From Solea solea (taxonomy: Eukaryota; Chordata; Actinopteri; Pleuronectiformes; Soleidae), in the NCBI RefSeq assembly GCF_958295425.1, contig NC_081154.1, forward strand, positions 5,429,139 to 5,493,138: a stretch of 64,000 nt of DNA, given 5' to 3'. A model generated the notes under the pieces. That model was not told where the DNA came from. It was given only the letters and a program-made list of their open reading frames with translations, and did no database searches. A program made the position numbers and the translations under genes. Below, piece by piece: positions 58,323 through 64,000 of this stretch. Positions within the stretch are counted from its first letter, which is position 1. Each line of letters opens with the position of its first letter.

Positions 58323-58630
58323 CAGGCGTCTCATATTCAAATGACCTGGGGGCCCAACAAGCATAGAGTCTGATCAGAAGGGGGTTGATCAAATGGAAAA
58401 ACTTTCTAGGAAAAGGACAACTAATCTGTAGGAGTGGGCGAAATAAATGATATCCTAATAACGACATTTGTGACAATAGTTCACAGAATGTGTAGCAAAA
58501 AAAGTGTTTGATATGGAGTAAAAAAAATACATTTATGATGCAAAACAAATCTATAAATATCAAAAACAGACAGAAGTAACTTGGTGTACCGTATGAATAC
58601 AATTGAGGAGCCACATGTGTGAGGCGTCTG
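58323..58630. mobile_element. Complete hAT-type MITE with perfect target duplication
   Basis: 308 nt. The left end is CAGGCGTCTCATATTC; the right end on the opposite strand is CAGACGCCTCACACATG. The element is flanked by the identical 8-mer CTCTAAAC at 58315-58322 and 58631-58638, the 8-bp duplication that marks hAT insertion. No coding capacity. Related fragments lie at 17290-17485 and 22828-23035. Confidence 0.9.
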
Positions 58631-60776
58631 CTCTAAACACATAGGAAAGTCTTATAAAGTAACTAAATTACAGTTTAGCTGATTTCTTGAGTAAACATGC
58701 TATAGTTCTATTCACCAGTCAATTGCTTTTAAAGCAGTTAGTATTTTGTGTTGTAGTAGAGCAAGCCCAGCATATGTTTTCGACCAGCCAGCCTACAAAT
58801 GGTCAGAAAGCAAGCCTGTTAGCAGTTGTTGCTAAGGAGACAAGGTATAGCAAAGCAAACATGCTATAATGCTAGCCAGTCAATAAGTTTCCAAGCATCT
58901 CTCTATTTTATCTCTACGTTATGTTTCGTGGTCAGCATTTGGTAACTCCTTCATTTTGTGTTTTGACTAGCCTGACTATGACTTGCCACTCAGCAACCTC
59001 ATTAGCTTAGATGCTAATAGGTGTTAACACAGTTTATTCAAACATATTTGCATCTTCTTGTAAGAGTCATATCATGCAGACCATGACATGACTCTACGTG
59101 AAGCAGCATCTGATGGTGGGCTTTTAAAAGTGGATTGTGCAACACAGCTAATAAGCTAATAGCTTCCTGATTTTGGAGCCCTATCTTCCATGACAGCTTG
59201 CATGGTTGAAACATAATGCAACTGGAAAAAAAAGATGGTTATCTCAGGCCTTCTAGGATGAGTCTTCACCTGAAGGTGAAACTGTGTCATTATGTGGGTT
59301 TGCAGCTTTATTTAAAGACAACCAAGCAGCCAAAAGCAAGAAAAGATTAACATCTTTTTTTAAGGGTCTCCTCTGCTTTCTGAGTTTTTGATGCAGCATA
59401 ATGGTTTCTCTGTGTGAGAGATGGCAGCAGGCTAAAGCCACCACGGGTCAGACAGCTATTAAAATACCTCCTACTGGTCCTCAAGAGGATCACAAGGGGC
59501 TCTTTGACACCACCATGTCCTACACCAGTGAACCCCCACCTTCAGTAAAACACTGGTGTGTTTAAAGGTCGTTCTGCGTTGACGAGAAGCACCAGATAGC
59601 ATCTGTCTCCTCCCCGGGAGTAATCAAACACTGTTATCACTCATTGTGAGGGCGTCTAATTGGTTTTCAAGGAGTTAGAAAAACAGAGTGCTGCTCTTGG
59701 GCATTGTCATTTGATGGCGTAATGTTTTTGTGCAGAATTTCAAAATAGGGTTCTTGCCAGAAAAGAACATTGACATTGATCATTTGATCAAACATGTAAA
59801 CCAACCCATGTTTATGTTTTCCTGGCACGTCTTGTGGTCACGCAGATAATGACTCCTCTCTTTCAGAAGCAAAGACCAAAGCCAGATTTTCAACTGGTCC
59901 CTCGGGATCTGAGGCCCCGAAAGTAGCTTGACATTGTTATAGAACCACAAACCCTCATATGAATGAGGTCAGAGTGGATGGTTGAGTGTGCAAAGGCCAT
60001 GACTTTGATATTGGAGACCACAGTTACATGCTATGTGCCACCAACAGCTAAATCCTTTCTAAGTTTCTTTCATGCAAGACAACAATCTTTTCTGAACCTT
60101 AAGATTTCGCTGCCTAAAATTAATCTGACCCGGTGGCAGATTAGGAGGAAATGTTCTTAAATTTCTTTTGGATGACAATGATAAGAATATAACTCTTCAA
60201 TGTCTTGTGCTGCATCTCTCCTGCGACCTTGTAAGGATCAACAGTGTAGATAATAGAAGGATGACGAGCTTGGATTTTGTTATTAAGTATTAACGACTTC
60301 TTATTAATCAAACTGATTCTAATTTGATCTTGAATAATTTGCTGTGAATAATTGTCAGCAATATAATATACATCTATATATTTTATATAGATATATCTTA
60401 CAGAATAGATCATTTAGGGTTTGGGTGAATTACCCACTGAAGATGAACTAGCTTTATCTGTTTGCCATCTGCAATTAATTGTACGGTTTTATAACCAATA
60501 GTTAAACGAGCAGTCAACAGTCCAATCGTCACCAGTTGTATTTTTATTAAGTTGCAGTTCAATTCCTCAACGTACTGTACCACAAAGGATCGTCCATAAA
60601 GACCCACCAAAGAAAAACAACACAACCAAAGATGCAATTAACATCTACAGCCACATACTATATACAACAGATATATCACTAAATGACCCACTTCCACCCT
60701 GTCTCACACGTTTATCTGTCTTTTTTCTCACATAACTGTCCAACAGTTTGCTTGACAAGCTTCAAACGTTGCAGGT

Positions 60777-61112
60777 GTCCAGCCAGCATGTCCATGTGGG
60801 CCCCATAAGGTTTATATTTGGGCTGACAATTTGGGTCCCAAGCGGGTTTCTCTGTAATTTCCATGGTGGCCCCATCCGCTTTTGCCCACTTCAAGCCCAA
60901 GTCCACTTAGAACCCTTTCTAGGCTACCTGGGTACGATGGGTTTGAAGTGGGCAAATAATGCAGTTCCCATATGTTTTCAGTAAAATGGGCTTCACATGT
61001 GGGCAAACACAGGTGGGGCCACCATGGAAACCACGGACAAACACGCTTGGGACCCATATTGTCAGCCTGAATATAACCCTTATGGGGCCCACATGGACAT
61101 GCTGGCTGGGAC
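60777..61112. mobile_element. Foldback (long inverted repeat) element
   Basis: The left outer arm GTCCAGCCAGCATGTCCATG and the right outer arm CATGGACATGCTGGCTGGGAC are inverted copies. Further inward, GGGCCCCATAAGG pairs with CCTTATGGGGCCC, TGGGTCCCAAGCG with CGCTTGGGACCCA, and CCATGGTGGCCCCA with TGGGGCCACCATGG. Near the centre, TTGCCCACTTCAA pairs with TTGAAGTGGGCAA. The arms are about 165 nt. No transposase; open frames through it are arm-derived. Confidence 0.85.
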
Positions 61113-61163
61113 TTACTAAGAGTACCAGTGTGTGCAGTGTTTGACTTTGATGTTGCTTGGAGT

Positions 61164-61400
61164 AGGGCTGCAACTAACAATTATTTTCATAATCGATTAA
61201 TCCGTCAATTATTTTCTCGATTAATCGACTACTTGTTTAGTCTGTACAATGTAAATTTTTTGGAAAAATGTTGATCGTTTTTTTTTTTACCAGACCTGGA
61301 AATTATGACGTTCACAAATGTCTTGATTGTCCACAAATCAAAAATATTCAGTTTTAATTATTTATTTGTCATATGGAGCAAAAAAACCTTTCGAGCTAAT
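61164..61400. mobile_element. Common teleost AATCGATTAAT-type repeat
   Basis: GGGCTGCAACTAACAATTAT, TTTCATAATCGATTAATC, TTTTCTCGATTAATCGACTA and a later AAATGTCTTGATTGTCCACAAA block are the signature of a very common fish non-autonomous DNA repeat. The right boundary is uncertain. Confidence 0.6.
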
Positions 61401-64000
61401 AATTTCACACAGATATGTCTGCTTCTATTTTCTGTCTTTACAATGGAGCAGAAGCTTGAAATGCCATAGTAACGTTATGACGAGTATGTCGTAAAGTAGA
61501 ATTTTGTAGTTCTTTTTGTGGTAGGGAACCTGAAACCAGACATTCCATAGTGCCAACCCAGGGTGACGTTCACCCTGTTGTAAGTTGATATAGCATCAAA
61601 ATAATCCTTATATGAAGGTTGAAATCCGACATTGGACAAATGTTACATAGTCCCTTTTGTTTTCTGCAAAAATTCTAATTTAATTTCACCTTTTTTACAC
61701 CAACTATCCCACCTCAGCCAAGCGTTAAAACTTCATTCTGTTCCTCTTTTGTCTTCGCTGCTGAGAACTGGCGCAAAGTTGGCAGCTCTGGAGTAAAACC
61801 CCCTGCTCTTCTCCCCTCTGAGGAACGTTTAGCACCGATGTTTCGGTTAAACAGCTGTAGCCACTGAGCCGAGACGGCTTCAGCACGGTGATTACCCACC
61901 ACTTCAAAGGTAATTCAAGCCCTGTAGGAACAAACATCATAAGACCCTTCACTTAACGGCTTCCACGCCATATGAGAAGGATGACCAGAGTTTAACAAAG
62001 ATATGGCTCATATCTGTTGGCTTGTATGGGTAGAAATTACCAATCATCATTAGTTACTTTCAATAATAGCTTCTGGAAAGAGCTAAATTGTTGGTATTAA
62101 ACATTTTTCTTCTTTGCATGTGTGGTCATATCCAGCTCATTATTGTCTCCAAAAATATTTATTCTGGGATGTTTTCTTGCAGAGTTCCCAAAGAAAATAG
62201 ACGCAAATATCGTTATTGCCATTAAATAATAAGTTAAAACTACACTTGTGTTACTGGTTTAAACTTTTTAAATTCCCACTCTGCTCATAGTTGATTTAAA
62301 GCTGCAAAGTTGCACATTTAATGACACTTGTACTTTGAATATGTTAGCAGCTTAATTCATGTTCCAAACAAATACCTTTTATTTAGCAAATTTCAAGATA
62401 TTGTGCTAAAAGGTGAAGAACTTTTGATATCAATTTCTAAACTTTTCCTTTAATTTTTCCCCAAGTTAAAATAATCAGTTCACTAAACTCCTCTTAAAAA
62501 TGCTTTAAAACCTTGCCACAATTTATCTAGAAGTAAAAGCCAAGCTGCATTTTTTACAGTGTGTTATTTTAAACTTTGTTTTAAAGATGCCGATGAATGG
62601 TTTTTCTTTTGAGCCTGCAAAAATATGCAAGTTTGTTGAAACGAGAACCTGCACTGTTCTACAGTAATAGAAGTAGCAGACTGAGAAGCCGGGCCGCCAC
62701 TCATGTCCTCTTTTGCACATGGAGACTAATTTGAAGTTTTTCATCTTGTATGACATCATGGATGAGTCACCACTCCTCACCCCCCCACCCTTCTCCTTCG
62801 TGAAGTGCAAGGGCAGTAGCCACCAAGAAATATGCTCTCATTCACAGAATATTTGCCTGGGGTGCTCGTCAGGACAGGGAGGAGGACAGACGAGCCCACC
62901 ATGTTTCTTTTGGCCCGAGATTCCATCCTTCACCCCCTCCAAACCCTCATCACCCCACTGCTTTTCCTCCTCCTCTTCCTCCTTTTTTTTGACTTGTTTT
63001 CATACTGCTGGCTGGAACTGAATGACCATTCATGCTCGCTGCTGTTGGATATGGATGTTTGTGTTTGTGTGTATGTGTGAGGGTCTAAAGGCCATGACAT
63101 CCCCTCATCTGCTGTGTGCCAATTCTACACACACACACACATGCTGGATTGTGTGCCATACCTCCCTCATAGTCGACCACAGCCGTGCCACTTCGGTTCA
63201 CATCAGCATCAAAAAAAACAAGAATGAATGACAGGTACACACACAGACATACACACATACCTCTCCAGGAGATATCCGGTTGTCTTACGCGTTGGTGCTG
63301 CAAGTAGCCGCAGCAGTGCCAGCGGAGAGATGAATGTCTGCCGGAGTCAGAGGGGAAATTTGTGCTTGACAAATTTATGACTGCAATTTGCCAGACTTTA
63401 TGGTGAAAAACCAACAACTGACATAAGAGAAGAACAAGACCACATTTATTCATGAGTCATCGGCGTAGTGTGACAGACAGACAGAAAGCATGTACGTGCA
63501 TGTGTCTGCTGATGAGTTGATTCCACTATTGTGCTTCAGTACATGCAATAATATCTCTGTGTGTCTGTGTCTGTTACAATGTGTAGCAAGCATGCATGGC
63601 CCCTGATAACTTCACAGTCCAGCTGCTGTGTGTTCAGACAAAGCAAATGCTACAGCCAAGACTTAATGCAAGGTCGGCTAAGAGAGGCACACGTTTATAA
63701 GATAAAGGGAAACCAGAGGGAAACAACACAAACAAGTAGAATAAAAGTCATAAAACCTCAGGAATCTAAAGAATCACATTCTGCCAATTGTCCAGGTGCA
63801 GTTTTCACATCCAGACGAGTTCAAATGTCCCCTGAAAGTTGCGGAATTAATTGTGTCCAAATATCTGTATATCAAGGAAACTGGAGACGGGCCCGTCTGA
63901 TAGCAAACAAATTTTATCGTCACTCTGAACCAAAACCAAACGGCTGTAGCTTGGGAACAGTCAATGTGTTGATCTAGAACAAATAGCAGCCGTGATACTT

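Larger units (their letters stand above)
57516..64000. other. Region upstream of gdf10, repeats only
   Basis: Contains the gdf10 promoter side, the complete hAT MITE (58323-58630), a foldback element (60777-61112), a common fish AATCGATTAAT repeat (from 61164) and a CA microsatellite near 63127. Open frames here are short and rich in repeat-derived residues. No gene can be supported. Confidence 0.55.

Noticed and set aside
60812..61180. 122-codon minus-strand open frame and overlapping plus-strand frames
   Set aside because: They are translations of the arms of the foldback element and repeat the same peptide words.
63085..63453. 122-codon minus-strand open frame upstream of gdf10
   Set aside because: Composed partly of CA/GT microsatellite translation; no domain.

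Overview
The window is vertebrate nuclear DNA, almost certainly from a ray-finned (teleost) fish. It has long intron-rich genes, abundant CA/GT microsatellites, hAT-type MITEs, a tRNA-derived SINE, and a two-module IRBP (rbp3), the form known from teleosts; tetrapod IRBP has four modules. Four protein-coding genes can be reconstructed exon by exon, all on the minus strand. In transcription order they are gdf10 (57515-54151, 3 exons, 447 aa), gdf2/BMP9 (51825-49428, 2 exons, 424 aa), rbp3/IRBP (46395-43717, 4 exons, 617 aa) and an ANTXR1-family receptor (40714-8239, 18 exons, 561 aa). Every intron has GT-AG ends, all phases agree and all four frames stay open, so none looks like a pseudogene.

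Layout: 1-5430 is upstream sequence with no gene I can defend. 5431-8238 is probably the 3' UTR of the ANTXR gene, ending at a good AATAAA. 8239-40714 is the ANTXR gene; intron 1 alone is 12.4 kb and holds several transposons and tandem repeats. Three short intergenic gaps (about 3.0, 3.0 and 2.3 kb) separate ANTXR, rbp3, gdf2 and gdf10. 57516-64000 lies upstream of gdf10 and contains only repeats that I can identify, including a complete hAT MITE with a perfect 8-bp target duplication and a 336-bp foldback element.

The genes do not form a pathway. gdf2 and gdf10 encode secreted TGF-beta superfamily ligands, rbp3 encodes the secreted retinoid carrier of the interphotoreceptor matrix, and the ANTXR gene encodes a type I membrane vWA receptor for extracellular matrix. 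What links them is conserved synteny: the block corresponds to human 10q11 (GDF10, GDF2, RBP3, ANTXRL). The ANTXR gene therefore probably sits at the ANTXRL position although its protein reads like full-length ANTXR1.

The most interesting signal is in the ANTXR gene. Intron 9 begins with a (CA)15 tract immediately after the donor and ends with a (GT)8 tract just before an acceptor that lacks a polypyrimidine tract. The two tracts are complementary and could pair across the intron to bring the splice sites together.
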